64,000 bases of DNA from Bradyrhizobium liaoningense (lineage in GTDB: Bacteria; Pseudomonadota; Alphaproteobacteria; Rhizobiales; Xanthobacteraceae), in assembly GCF_018130955.1 (NCBI RefSeq), contig NZ_JAFCJM010000040.1, forward strand, positions 1-64,000, read 5' to 3'. Shown here one piece after another: positions 1-8,191 of this stretch. Position 1 is the first letter of the stretch; each line of letters begins with the position of its first letter. A program made the translations under genes and the position numbers. A model generated the notes under the pieces. That model saw only the letters and a list, made by a program, of their open reading frames with translations, did not search any database and had not been told where the DNA came from.

Positions 1-1
1 G

Positions 2-70
2 CGGCGCAAAATCAAGCGCGCCGGCTGGGACAATGCCTTCCTCATGGCAGCCCTCAGCCATATGCGATAG
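2..70 (+). CDS. C-terminal end of an unidentified protein (partial)
   Basis: An open frame enters from the left edge and ends at a TAG at 68-70, giving the last 22 residues (RRKIKRAGWDNAFLMAALSH then MR). The tail is basic and then hydrophobic. It is too short to assign to a family. It converges with the Ada-like gene on the opposite strand. Only the 3' end is visible, so this could also be a chance frame. Confidence 0.35.
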   Translation, partial: RRKIKRAGWDNAFLMAALSHMR

Positions 71-103
71 CCCTGCCGCTTGCGGGGAGAGGGAGAAGAA
101 CCA

Positions 104-999
104 CTACTGCACCCCCAACTGCCCCGCCTCCCAGCCGAGCATCGCCTGCTTGCGGGTGATGCCCCAGTGATAGCCGGTCAGCGTGCCGCTCTTGCCGAGG
201 GCGCGGTGACACGGCACCACGAAGGAGACGGGGTTTTTTCCGACCGCGGCGCCGACGGCGCGCGAGGCTTTTGGGCTGTTGATCTTGCAGGCGATGTCCG
301 AATAGGACACCGCGCGTCCCATCGGAATTTTCAGCAGCGTCTCCCAGACCCGGACCTCGAAATCGGTGCCGATCATGACCACGCGCAACGGCTGGTCGGG
401 CCGCCACAATCGTGTGTCGAAGATGCGCCTGGCGAGCGGGGCGGTGCTCTCGTGGTCCTCGACATAGGTCGCGTTCGGCCAGCGCCGCGTCATGTCGGCG
501 AGCGCGGCCTGCTCCTCGCCGGGGTCGGCGAAGGCAAGACCGGACAAGCCGCGAGCGGTCGCGATCACGATCGCGGTGCCGAAGGGCGAGGGGTGGAAGC
601 CGTAAGTGAGCGTCAGTCCCGCGCCGCCGTTCTTCCATTCGCCCGGCGACATCGCCTCATGGGTGACGAAGGATCATTCAGCCGTCCGGGGCCCGAGAGG
701 CCTGAGTCGAGCGCGGCGTCGAGCACGCTCGCGGAATCCCGCAGCAGGCTCTTGGCGTGATCGAGCGTCAGCGCCTGCATGAACGCCTTCGGCGTCAGCG
801 AGGCCCAGCGGCGGAACAGATGGTGCAGCTCATCCGGCGTGACGCCGGCCGCATCCGCCATCGCCTCGATGGTCGGCTGCGCGCGCCAATTTTCCGAGAT
901 GAACGCGATCGCCCGGCGCACGGAGTCGTAGTCGCGCAGCGCGGCGTTCTGGGAGCCCGGCTTGGCCAGGCGCTGGTCATTTATGGCGAGTGTCATCAT
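104..999 (-). pseudogene. Ada-like HTH / O6-methylguanine-DNA methyltransferase, frameshifted
   Basis: Two minus-strand frames together make one bifunctional repair protein. The upstream part (999 down to about 673) is an AraC-type HTH domain (EAMADAAGVTPDELHHLFRR). The downstream part (from about 668 to 104) is an O6-alkylguanine-DNA alkyltransferase domain with the acceptor-cysteine motif PCHRALG and the helix SRAVGAAVGKNP. The family normally reads ...LND-LFVTHEAMSPGEW... without a break. Here GAT is followed by CCTTC before GTC ACC CAT GAG, one base short of two codons, so the frame shifts near 668-674. The joined protein would be about 298 residues. The methyltransferase part could still be made from the ATG at 652. 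A sequencing error is the main alternative, although the site is not a homopolymer. Confidence 0.8.
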
Positions 1000-1054
1000 G
1001 ACCGGAAATGTAGGGGCGGGCGGCGTGCCAAACCACCCGATTTCCGACTGGGTT

Positions 1055-1588
1055 TCACGTGATCGGGTTGTAGGTCGGGCCGCGCCTGGCGGCGTTGAGG
1101 GCTCCGATTAAGGCTTTGGCAAAGCTGGCCTTTTCGTCGGGCCCCAGGAACTTGCCGATCGACACGCGACGGCCGCGAGAGACCAGGTAAAGCCGTTCGA
1201 TGCCAAACTCCTCGTCCGCTTCCTGCTCCAGCCGGACCCAGAGCGGATTGAGCACCCATTCGGCGACCTGGCCGCGATGGCTGGTCCGGCGCACGCGCAG
1301 CTCGCTCGCGGTGATCACGATCTCTTCGCAGGCCTTCGCGGTGCGGAAATTGACCTTGAAGGCCCACCAGATCACCAGCACGTCGAGGCCGAAAAAGCCC
1401 AACACCGGCCAGGCGCCCATCAGCAGGAAGACCATGCCGGTCACGAAGCTGACGACGCTCAAAAACAGCATCACGGCGAGAAAGCCGGTGCGGTTCAGCG
1501 AGCGATGCGGCGTGAGCAGCGCGGAGAAAATCTGCGGCTCGTCCCGGCCGTCAGCGTTGTCGCGCTCAATTTCGTTGCCTGTGCTCAT
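1055..1588 (-). CDS. DUF2244 family membrane protein
   Basis: A 177-residue protein with a polar N-terminus and two closely spaced hydrophobic segments (roughly residues 37-58 and 60-77, TGFLAVMLFLSVVSFVTGMV and WPVLGFFGLDVLVIWWAFKV). A soluble C-terminal domain follows, rich in the RVRRTSHRG and SIGKFLGPDEK patterns of the DUF2244 family. The biochemical role of DUF2244 is unknown; members are common in Alphaproteobacteria. It is divergent from nth, whose ATG lies 22 bp from this start, so the two promoters must be compact or overlap the genes. Length and layout match the family. Confidence 0.8.
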   Translation of the reverse strand: MSTGNEIERDNADGRDEPQIFSALLTPHRSLNRTGFLAVMLFLSVVSFVTGMVFLLMGAWPVLGFFGLDVLVIWWAFKVNFRTAKACEEIVITASELRVRRTSHRGQVAEWVLNPLWVRLEQEADEEFGIERLYLVSRGRRVSIGKFLGPDEKASFAKALIGALNAARRGPTYNPIT

Positions 1589-1610
1589 GTCCGGTCAGTA
1601 TATCCCGATC

Positions 1611-2378
1611 ATGGCAAAAATCACCCGCAAGGCGGCCGCCAAGAAACCGGCCGTGCCGAAGAAAACGGCAAAGGCGATGCCCACCGGAAAATCGCCGAGG
1701 GCGGCAAAGCCCAAATCCACAAAACCCAAATCCATAAAACCCTGGACGACCGCGGAGATCCACGAGGTCTTCAGCCGTTTCCGCAAGGCCAATCCCGAGC
1801 CCAAGGGTGAGCTCGAGCACCTCAATCCCTTCACGCTGCTGGTGGCCGTGGTGCTGTCGGCCCAGGCGACCGACGCCGGGGTCAACAAGGCGACGCGGGC
1901 GTTGTTCGAGGTCGCCGATACGCCGCAAAAAATGCTCGATCTCGGCGAGGAGAAGCTTCGCGACTACATCAAGACCATCGGCCTCTATCGCACCAAGGCG
2001 AAGAACGTCATCGCGCTGTCGGCCAAGCTGCTCACGGATTTCGGCGGCGAAGTGCCGCGCACGCGCGCGGAAATCGAGTCATTGCCGGGTGCAGGCCGCA
2101 AGACCGCCAACGTCGTGCTCAACATGGCCTTCGGCGAGCACACGATGGCGGTGGACACGCATGTGTTCCGGGTCGGCAACCGCACCGGGATCGCGCCCGG
2201 TGAGACGCCGCTGGAGGTCGAGCTTGGCCTGGAGAAGGCGATCCCGACCGAGTTCATGCTGCACGCGCACCACTGGCTGATCCTGCACGGTCGCTACACC
2301 TGCCTCGCCCGCAAGCCGCGCTGCGAGGTCTGCCTGATCGCCGATCTCTGCCGCTGGCCGGAGAAGACGGTGGTGTGA
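1611..2378 (+). CDS. nth: Endonuclease III (DNA glycosylase / AP lyase)
   Basis: This is a base-excision repair enzyme that removes oxidised pyrimidines and nicks the abasic site. The core from about residue 45 shows the helix-hairpin-helix with catalytic Lys (SLPGAGRKTANVVLNMAFGE), the catalytic Asp region (MAVDTHVFRVGNRTG) and a C-terminal 4Fe-4S cluster motif (CLARKPRCEVCLIADLC). The ATG at 1611 was chosen because the longer frame runs back into the DUF2244 gene and is untypical. With this start the protein has 255 residues. The N-terminal tail of about 45 residues is Lys/Ala/Pro-rich and contains a short tandem repeat (KPKSTKPKSIKP). Basic tails of this kind are common in rhizobial Nth and may help DNA binding. 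Confidence 0.95.
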   Translation: MAKITRKAAAKKPAVPKKTAKAMPTGKSPRAAKPKSTKPKSIKPWTTAEIHEVFSRFRKANPEPKGELEHLNPFTLLVAVVLSAQATDAGVNKATRALFEVADTPQKMLDLGEEKLRDYIKTIGLYRTKAKNVIALSAKLLTDFGGEVPRTRAEIESLPGAGRKTANVVLNMAFGEHTMAVDTHVFRVGNRTGIAPGETPLEVELGLEKAIPTEFMLHAHHWLILHGRYTCLARKPRCEVCLIADLCRWPEKTVV

Positions 2379-2382
2379 ACAG

Positions 2383-3135
2383 TCACGCCACCGGCACGCT
2401 CGTCCTGCGCTTCGGCTCGATCAGCTCCGGCCGCGGTCCGGAGAGCCGCTTGTGCATGTGGACCATGAAGGCCATGCCAAAAATCGGCGTCGCCAGGTTG
2501 ACGATCGGGATCGAGACGAAGGCCGCGATGATCAGGCCCGCGGTGAAGACGGTCGCGGCATTGTCGCGCCGCATCGCCTTGGCCTCCTCCGGCGAGCGGA
2601 AGCGCATGGCAGCGAGCTCGAAATATTCACGGCCGAGCAGCCAGGCGGTGGCGATGAAGAAGATCAGGAAGCCGGCGCCGGCGAACAGCACGAAGGGCAG
2701 CGCGATCAAATAGACCAGGATCGTGAGCAGCGCCGTCTTGATGCCCTCATGAATCGCGATCGAGAATGGCAGCGCGACGCCGGGCTCTTCCGCCGGATAA
2801 TGCTCGCGCTCGACATGGTCGGCGACATCATCGACGAACAGGCTCGCCACCAGCGAGGTGATCGCGGGCATCAGCAGGACGCCGCCGAACACGACGCCGA
2901 GCCCGGCCGCGATCGAGACCACCCAGGCCAGCGCGTCGAGCGCGGTGTGCCAGCCGGGGCCGAGCAGCCCCTCGAGCCAGACTTCGCCATAGGTCGCAAA
3001 CCAGGAGAGCAGCCGCTGCAATCCGAAAGCCAGCACGGTGATCAGCACGAGCGCGACGCCGATCGAGCGCCACAGGATCGAGCGCATCGGTGGAGACAGG
3101 ATCTGCGACAGCGCCTTGACGGCGGCATCCAGCAT
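2383..3135 (-). CDS. EI24 / CysZ-like membrane protein
   Basis: A 250-residue polytopic membrane protein. Hydrophobic segments lie near residues 20-45 (IGVALVLITVLAFGLQRLL), 70-95, 135-165 (TALLTILVYLIALPFVLFAG) and 205-230. The pattern and the conserved GREYFELAAMR stretch match the EI24-domain family, which includes the sulfate transporter CysZ. The substrate here is not known, and many alphaproteobacterial members are annotated only as EI24-domain proteins. The gene is convergent with nth, only 4 bp from its stop, so the two transcripts probably overlap at their 3' ends. Confidence 0.75.
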   Translation of the reverse strand: MLDAAVKALSQILSPPMRSILWRSIGVALVLITVLAFGLQRLLSWFATYGEVWLEGLLGPGWHTALDALAWVVSIAAGLGVVFGGVLLMPAITSLVASLFVDDVADHVEREHYPAEEPGVALPFSIAIHEGIKTALLTILVYLIALPFVLFAGAGFLIFFIATAWLLGREYFELAAMRFRSPEEAKAMRRDNAATVFTAGLIIAAFVSIPIVNLATPIFGMAFMVHMHKRLSGPRPELIEPKRRTSVPVA

Positions 3136-3236
3136 GGCGGGAACCTCTCACGAAAACATTGCCCGTGAGGTAGACATGCCTGACGCGTTCGGCAAGAGAG
3201 ATTGACCTGCTGTTTCCCGCGACGTCCTACCGCGCT

Positions 3237-4409
3237 CTAGCCTTCCGCCACGATGCTGGCCCAGCAGGTGATGGCGCTGCAGACCGAGCTCCAGCGGCCA
3301 AAGGCCTTGTAGATCTGGGCGGCGACCTGGGCCTGCTGCCGGATCGTTCCCTCGGCCTTGATTTGCGGATCGGACACGTTGCGGATCGCGAGCCAGCGCG
3401 GGGCTTTTGCGCCCATGTCCTTGGCCACGAGGCCGAGGATCGCGTCGCCCATCTCGGAGACGTCGCCGAGCCCCTTCAGCTTGTAGTGATTGTCCGAGGT
3501 GTCGAAACCGAAGAAATCGGTGGTGACGACCGAGGAGTCGAGCCCGCTCGGTTTCACCACCACGATCTTTGGCGCGCGCGTATTCTCCTTCGGCAACTGC
3601 CCGGAATTGGCCTTGAACAGTGTCTTGGCCTGCGCGAAGCGCGTCGTCTTGGCCGACTTGCTCTCGTAATGCGCTTGCGCAAACGGCTGCTTCTTGAACT
3701 TCGCGGTACAGTCGAACCGGACGACGGGGCTGACGATGACGTCGCCGACCTCGAACTGCTTGCCGATGCCGCCGGCCGTGCCCGTCGTGATCACAAGCGT
3801 CGGCTGCACCTCCTCGATGATCTGGCGCCAGACGTCGATGTTCGGCAGCTGCGGCCCGTCCTGCGACATGTGCGAATCGGACTTGAAGACCACGACCTTC
3901 TTCTTGCCGATCGTGGTGGTCCAGTAGGTGCCGAGCCGCTTCAGCTCCTTGGCCGGGCAACCATTGCGCATCTTCTGGGAGATGGTCGCGTAGTTGTGGG
4001 TGTAGGGCACGTAATCATTGTGCGAGTCCTTGCCGGGCGTCAGCACGCGGCTGAGCGCATGGCCCTCATCGACCGTCCACGTCACCACCAGCACGTCGCC
4101 GCGCGGCAGTGGGCTGTTGCTCTTGCCTTTCGGCTTCGAGCCGGTCTGCGGCGCCAGCCCCTTGGGCCAGGGGATGTCGGTGAAGCGCGACAATCCCGTC
4201 GCCGTGCTGAAGGCCATGAACTCGCGGCCAACAGACGATTCGGAATCGAAGTCGATGATCTCGCGCTGAAAATCCTCCGGCGCGACCTTTGCGGTTCGCT
4301 TCACCGCTGATATCGCCACGCTCCTGACGGCAAAGGTCTCGCTTGGCGGCGGGTTATCGATCGGATCGAAGCCAATGTTGCGCTGAACCCATTTGCGATC
4401 GACGAGCAT
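3237..4409 (-). CDS. Nucleoside phosphorylase-superfamily protein
   Basis: A 390-residue protein with a PNP/UDP-phosphorylase-type domain. Motifs include TLVITTGTAGGIGKQFEVGD (glycine-rich phosphate/ribose-binding loop), VVSPVVRFDC and the late segment SEMGDAILGLVAKDMGAKAP-WLAIRNVSDP, which resembles the nucleoside-binding strand and the Asp-containing loop of the superfamily. The N-terminal 110 residues are not typical of short MTA/SAH nucleosidases and may be an additional domain. The ATG at 4409 (MLVDRKWVQRN) was chosen over the longer frame because GGAG precedes it at about 8 nt. The substrate is not predictable. No close operon partner is seen: a 435-bp gap separates it from nikR. Confidence 0.65.
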   Translation of the reverse strand: MLVDRKWVQRNIGFDPIDNPPPSETFAVRSVAISAVKRTAKVAPEDFQREIIDFDSESSVGREFMAFSTATGLSRFTDIPWPKGLAPQTGSKPKGKSNSPLPRGDVLVVTWTVDEGHALSRVLTPGKDSHNDYVPYTHNYATISQKMRNGCPAKELKRLGTYWTTTIGKKKVVVFKSDSHMSQDGPQLPNIDVWRQIIEEVQPTLVITTGTAGGIGKQFEVGDVIVSPVVRFDCTAKFKKQPFAQAHYESKSAKTTRFAQAKTLFKANSGQLPKENTRAPKIVVVKPSGLDSSVVTTDFFGFDTSDNHYKLKGLGDVSEMGDAILGLVAKDMGAKAPRWLAIRNVSDPQIKAEGTIRQQAQVAAQIYKAFGRWSSVCSAITCWASIVAEG

Positions 4410-4689
4410 GATGAGATCTCCGGGAAAGGCTTTTGGACAATACCGCCTGATCGGCCTCGCAGCCGACGATTGCAATTTAAGATCGAACTCCAAAGTGCCT
4501 GATGGTCCAAACCATCGAACAGCGCGACAACGATGCCGGTATGATTACGCTCTACCCGGTAAAATAGAGCCTCGAATGAAAAGAATTGAACAAGAAAAGA
4601 AACCGGTACAATGTTGGGAAACTACACCTATAGTTGAATTGCGGCAATCGACCTTGCGATCACAAAGCGAGGAAGTCGGACGCGCGATG

Positions 4690-4842
4690 TTTTCTTCCCT
4701 TCTCCCCTTGTGGGAGAAGGTGGCGCGAAGCGCCGGATGAGGGGTCTCTGTCGGCGTGTTCAATAAGAGAGGTTCGTTCGCGGAGAGAGACCCCTCACCC
4801 GCCTCGCTTCGCGAGGCACCCTCTCCCACAAGGGGAGAGGGA
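4690..4842. repeat. Long intergenic inverted repeat (family A, copy 1)
   Basis: Two arms of about 50 bp face each other: CTCCCCTTGTGGGAGAAGG followed by a GGCGCGAAGCGCC stem and GATGAGGGGTCTCT, and its reverse complement starting GAGACCCCTCACCC and ending CTCCCACAAGGGGAGAGGG. Each arm also has a small internal stem. The same layout recurs in this window. The rest of the gap (4410-4690) holds no convincing gene. Confidence 0.8.
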
Positions 4843-4844
4843 AG

Positions 4845-5291
4845 CTACCCATGCTTATGTCCATGCTTCCGCGCCTTCCCCGGTTTGCCTTCCGCAGTCG
4901 GGATCATCACCACGCGGCCATAGCGGACGCCGCGCTCGGCGATGATGTGGTCGGCAAAGTGCTTGACCTCGTCGGCCGAGCCCTTGAGCGCGGTCATCTC
5001 CATGCAATTATTGTCGTCGAGATGGACGTGCAGCGTCGCCAGCGCGAGGTCGTGATGGCCGTGGAATTCCTGCACCAGGCGTTTTGAGAGGTCGCGCGCG
5101 GCGTGGTCGTAGACATAGACGAGGCCGGCGACGCAGGGGCCGGTCTGCGCGGTGTCTTCGCTGCTCTGCTGCAACCCGGCGCGGGCGAGGTCGCGGATGA
5201 TCTCGGAGCGGTTCTGGTAGCCGCGGGCTTCCGCCGCGGCGTCGATCTCGCTAAGCAAATCATCCTCGATCGTGATCGTAATCCGCTGCAT
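4845..5291 (-). CDS. nikR: NikR-type nickel-responsive regulator
   Basis: A 148-residue ribbon-helix-helix repressor. The N-terminal DNA-binding domain is ITITIEDDLLSEIDAAAEAR with YQNRSEIIRDLARAGL. The C-terminal ACT-like metal domain carries the NikR ligand set His-x10-His-x-His-x5-Cys (GHHDLALATLHVHLDDNNCM). The C-terminus ends in a His-rich tail (KHGHKHG). Known NikR proteins bind Ni(II) and repress nickel uptake genes. Here the gene follows the copper-type ATPase gene on the same strand with a gap of only 56 bp, so it is probably co-transcribed with it. No nikABCDE uptake genes are in the window. The target may therefore be elsewhere, or the metal specificity may differ. Confidence 0.9.
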   Translation of the reverse strand: MQRITITIEDDLLSEIDAAAEARGYQNRSEIIRDLARAGLQQSSEDTAQTGPCVAGLVYVYDHAARDLSKRLVQEFHGHHDLALATLHVHLDDNNCMEMTALKGSADEVKHFADHIIAERGVRYGRVVMIPTAEGKPGKARKHGHKHG

Positions 5292-5347
5292 GCGATGCTC
5301 CCGGCAATTCCGCCATCGAGCATCGTTTTACACGGATTTTCGGATCG

Positions 5348-7783
5348 TCACAGCCGCGTCGCGCGCAGCCGCAGCGCGTTGCCGACCACGCTGACCGAGG
5401 ACAGCGCCATCGCCGCCGCCGCGATGATCGGCGACAGCAAAACGCCGAACGTGGGATAGAGGATGCCGGCGGCGATCGGGATGCCGGCTGCGTTGTAGAT
5501 GAAGGCAAAGAACAGGTTTTGCCGGATGTTGCGCATGGTCGCCTGCGACAGCCGCCGCGCCCGGACGATGCCGGTGAGATCGCCCTTCAGCAGGGTCACG
5601 CCGGCGCTCTCCATCGCGACGTCGGTGCCGGTGCCCATGGCGATGCCGACTTCGGCCGCGGCCAGCGCCGGGGCGTCGTTGACGCCGTCACCCGCCATCG
5701 CGACGCTGCGGCCGGCCTTTTGCAGCCTGGACACCACAGCGCTCTTCTGATCCGGCAGTACCTCAGCCTCGACATCGGCAATGCCGAGTTTTCGCGCGAC
5801 CGCGGCCGCAGTCGTGCGGTTGTCGCCGGTCAGCATGATCACCTTGACGCCCTCGGCGGCGAGATCCTTCAGCGCCTCCGGGGTCGATGCCTTGACGGGA
5901 TCGGCAATCGCGAACAATCCGGCCGACCTGCCGTCGATTGCCATGTTGATCACGGTGGCGCCGTCCTGACGCAGGCGTTCGGCCTCGGCATCGAGCCTGA
6001 TGGTGTCGATGCCGATCGAGGCGAGATACCGCGCGTTGCCGAGCACAACGGCCTTGCCATCGACCTTGCCGGTCGCACCCTTGCCGGTCGGCGAATCGAA
6101 GCCGTCGACCTGACTGATGTTGAGCTGCTTCTCCTTTGCCGCGCGCACGATCGCGTCGGCAAGCGGATGCTCGCTGGCGCGCTCGACGCTGGCCGCCAGC
6201 CGCAAGATGTCGTCTTCCGCAAAGCCGTCGGCCGGCACGATCGCGACCAGGCGGGGCTTGCCCTCGGTCAGCGTGCCCGTCTTGTCGACGACTAGCGTGT
6301 CGATCTTCTCCATCCGCTCTAGCGCTTCGGCGTTCTTGATCAGCACGCCGCCTTGGGCGCCGCGGCCGACGCCGACCATGATCGACATCGGGGTGGCAAG
6401 TCCGAGCGCACAGGGGCAGGCGATGATGAGCACGCTCACGGCCGCAACGAGGCCGAAGGCGAGCCGCGGCTCCGGTCCGAACCAGGCCCAGGCGCCAAAC
6501 GCAATCAGCGCAATGACGATCACCAGCGGCACGAACCAGCCGGATACCTGGTCGGCCATGCGTTGGATCGGCGCCCGCGAGCGCTGCGCGTCCGCAACCA
6601 TCTGCACGATTTGAGAGAGCAGTGTCTCGCGTCCGACCTTCTCGGCGCGCATGATGAAGCTGCCGGACTGGTTGAGCGTGCCCGCGATGACTTTTGCGCC
6701 GGTCTCCTTGGTGACCGGCATGGATTCGCCTGTCACCAGCGATTCGTCGAGCGAGGAGCGCCCCTCCAGGATGATGCCGTCGACCGGCACCTTCTCGCCG
6801 GGGCGGACGCGCAGGCGATCGCCCACATGAAGGGAATCGATCTCGACTTCGTGCTCGTTGCCGTCGTCACTGATGCGGCGCGCGGTCTTCGGCGCGAGCT
6901 GCAGCAGCGCCTTGATCGCACCCGATGTCGCATCGCGCGCACGCAGCTCGAGCACCTGGCCGAGCAGCACGAGAACGGTGATGACGGCGGCCGCTTCGAA
7001 ATAGACCGCAACCGCGCCCTCATGGCCGCGGAACGTCGCGGGAAAGACCTGCGGCGCGAGCGTGCCGATCAGACTGTAGACATAGGCAACGCCCGTGCCC
7101 ATCGCGATCAGCGTGAACATGTTGAGGTTGCGCGTGACCAGCGATTGCCAGCCGCGGACGAAGAACGGCCAGCCGGCCCACAGCACGACGGGCGTGGCAA
7201 ACGCGAGCTGGATCCAGTTCGACAGCGTCGCGTCGATCCAGTTGTGCGGGCCGGCCAGATGGCCGCCCATCTCCAGCACGACCGGCGGCAGCGACAGTGC
7301 GCCGCCGATCCAGAACCGCCGCGTCATGTCGGCGAGCTCGGGATTGGGACCGCTCTCGAGGCTCGCGACTTCCGGCTCCAGCGCCATGCCGCAGATCGGG
7401 CAGCTCCCCGGGCCGACCTGCCGGATCTCCGGATGCATCGGGCACGTATAGATCGTGCCGGCGGGCATCTCGGGTTCCGGCGCCTTGGTCTTGGCGAGGT
7501 ATTTTGCCGGATCGGCCGCGAACTTGGTGCGGCAGCCGGCCGAGCAGAAATGATAGGTCGTGCCGTGGTGGTCGAAGCGATGTTTTGAGGTCGCAGGATC
7601 GACGCTCATGCCGCAGACGGGGTCGAGCACTTTGGTGCCGGCATCGCCGTGGTGATGGTGGGCATGATCGCCGTGACCGCCGCCGCAACCGGACGAGGCC
7701 TTGGGCGCCTCGACCTTGGCCGCGCAACCGCATCCGGAATGGCTCTGCCCGTGGTCCCCATGCTTCTGTTCGGCGTCGTTCAT
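5348..7783 (-). CDS. copA: Heavy-metal (copper-type) P1B-ATPase with YHS domain
   Basis: An 811-residue inner-membrane metal-exporting ATPase. Order: His/Cys-rich N-terminus (SGCGCAAK, HGDHAHHHHGD); YHS domain (DPVCGMSVDP ... YHFCSAGCRTKFAADPAKYL); heavy-metal-binding domain (YTCPMHPEIRQVGPGSCPIC); membrane helices; actuator TGES (DESLVTGESMPV); CPC ion motif (ACPCALGLATP); phosphorylation site DKTGTLTEG; HP motif (ASEHPLADAI); MLTGDNRTTA; GDGVNDAPAL. The CPC motif indicates Cu(I)/Ag(I)-type transport. There is no classical GMTCxxC domain; the YHS and zinc-ribbon-like modules replace it. The start at 7783 has GGAG 7 nt upstream. It is divergent from the CsoR-type repressor, whose operator lies between the genes. 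Confidence 0.95.
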   Translation of the reverse strand: MNDAEQKHGDHGQSHSGCGCAAKVEAPKASSGCGGGHGDHAHHHHGDAGTKVLDPVCGMSVDPATSKHRFDHHGTTYHFCSAGCRTKFAADPAKYLAKTKAPEPEMPAGTIYTCPMHPEIRQVGPGSCPICGMALEPEVASLESGPNPELADMTRRFWIGGALSLPPVVLEMGGHLAGPHNWIDATLSNWIQLAFATPVVLWAGWPFFVRGWQSLVTRNLNMFTLIAMGTGVAYVYSLIGTLAPQVFPATFRGHEGAVAVYFEAAAVITVLVLLGQVLELRARDATSGAIKALLQLAPKTARRISDDGNEHEVEIDSLHVGDRLRVRPGEKVPVDGIILEGRSSLDESLVTGESMPVTKETGAKVIAGTLNQSGSFIMRAEKVGRETLLSQIVQMVADAQRSRAPIQRMADQVSGWFVPLVIVIALIAFGAWAWFGPEPRLAFGLVAAVSVLIIACPCALGLATPMSIMVGVGRGAQGGVLIKNAEALERMEKIDTLVVDKTGTLTEGKPRLVAIVPADGFAEDDILRLAASVERASEHPLADAIVRAAKEKQLNISQVDGFDSPTGKGATGKVDGKAVVLGNARYLASIGIDTIRLDAEAERLRQDGATVINMAIDGRSAGLFAIADPVKASTPEALKDLAAEGVKVIMLTGDNRTTAAAVARKLGIADVEAEVLPDQKSAVVSRLQKAGRSVAMAGDGVNDAPALAAAEVGIAMGTGTDVAMESAGVTLLKGDLTGIVRARRLSQATMRNIRQNLFFAFIYNAAGIPIAAGILYPTFGVLLSPIIAAAAMALSSVSVVGNALRLRATRL

Positions 7784-7813
7784 TCCAATGCTCCGGCCAT
7801 CTCGATACAAGGC

Positions 7814-7842
7814 TTGCAACCCATACCCGGTAGGGGTATATA
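7814..7842 (+). promoter_or_regulatory. Predicted csoR promoter (leaderless transcript)
   Basis: TTGCAA at 7814-7819 and TATATA at 7837-7842 are separated by 17 bp, a good housekeeping promoter. Transcription would begin about 7 nt after the -10 box, at or next to the csoR ATG at 7849. The mRNA would then be leaderless, which fits the absence of a Shine-Dalgarno sequence. Confidence 0.6.
7823..7839. promoter_or_regulatory. CsoR operator
   Basis: ATACCCGGTAGGGGTAT is a perfect inverted repeat (ATACCC / GGGTAT, 5-bp centre) of the type bound by CsoR/RcnR-family repressors. It fills the spacer of the predicted csoR promoter and is 40 bp from the copA start, so one bound repressor could control both directions. 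Confidence 0.75.
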
Positions 7843-7848
7843 GGCCCT

Positions 7849-8124
7849 ATGCGAAAGGACATCAAGACATCTGTCGGCAAGCGCCTCGGCCGGATCGAGG
7901 GCCAGGTCCGCGGGCTCTCCAAAATGGTCGACGAGGACCGCTACTGCATCGACATCGTGACGCAGATCTCGGCGGTGCGCGCGGCGCTCCGCCGGGTCGA
8001 GGAGGAGATCCTGAAGGATCATGTCGCGCATTGCGTCGAGCATGCGATTTCGAGCGGCAACAGGACGGATCAGCGGGAAAAGATCGCCGAGCTGATGGCG
8101 GTGATCAGCCGCGCGGAACGATAA
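7849..8124 (+). CDS. csoR: CsoR/RcnR-family metal-sensitive transcriptional repressor
   Basis: A 91-residue all-helical repressor of the CsoR/RcnR/FrmR family (KRLGRIEGQVRGLSKMVDED). The metal-site residues expected for a copper sensor are present: Cys in RYCIDIVTQI, then His and Cys in DHVAHCVEHA. This Cys-His-Cys set is typical of Cu(I) sensors; in the family, metal binding releases DNA. It lies divergently from the copper-type ATPase and shares the ATACCC/GGGTAT operator with it, which supports a Cu-responsive copA switch. The ATG at 7849 fits the family N-terminus. RcnR-like or FrmR-like specificity is less likely given the neighbour and ligand set. Confidence 0.9.
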   Translation: MRKDIKTSVGKRLGRIEGQVRGLSKMVDEDRYCIDIVTQISAVRAALRRVEEEILKDHVAHCVEHAISSGNRTDQREKIAELMAVISRAER

Positions 8125-8142
8125 CGCACGCCGCGTTCGCCG

Positions 8143-8160
8143 ATTTGACACGTGTCAAAT
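8143..8160. promoter_or_regulatory. 18-bp perfect palindrome, operator-like
   Basis: ATTTGACACGTGTCAAAT is a perfect palindrome 19 bp after the csoR stop, in the 67-bp gap between convergent genes. It lacks the GC-rich stem and T-run of a terminator. Its core TTGACAnnTGTCAA is the same as the two TetR-type operators at 47537-47572. Confidence 0.5.
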
Positions 8161-8191
8161 GTGAGAGTTGCCGGGACGACGGCGGGAGTAC

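Noticed and set aside
1200..1610. Longer N-terminus for Nth
   Set aside because: It overlaps the DUF2244 gene on the other strand and lacks similarity to the family; the ATG at 1611 suffices.
4690..4842. CRISPR-like repeats
   Set aside because: The repeats here and elsewhere are paired inverted arms with no regular spacers, and no cas genes are present.
6353..7588. 411-residue plus-strand open frame
   Set aside because: It lies wholly antisense to the copper-type ATPase gene, has a low-complexity Arg/His/Gly-rich composition and no family motif; a shadow of high-GC coding DNA.
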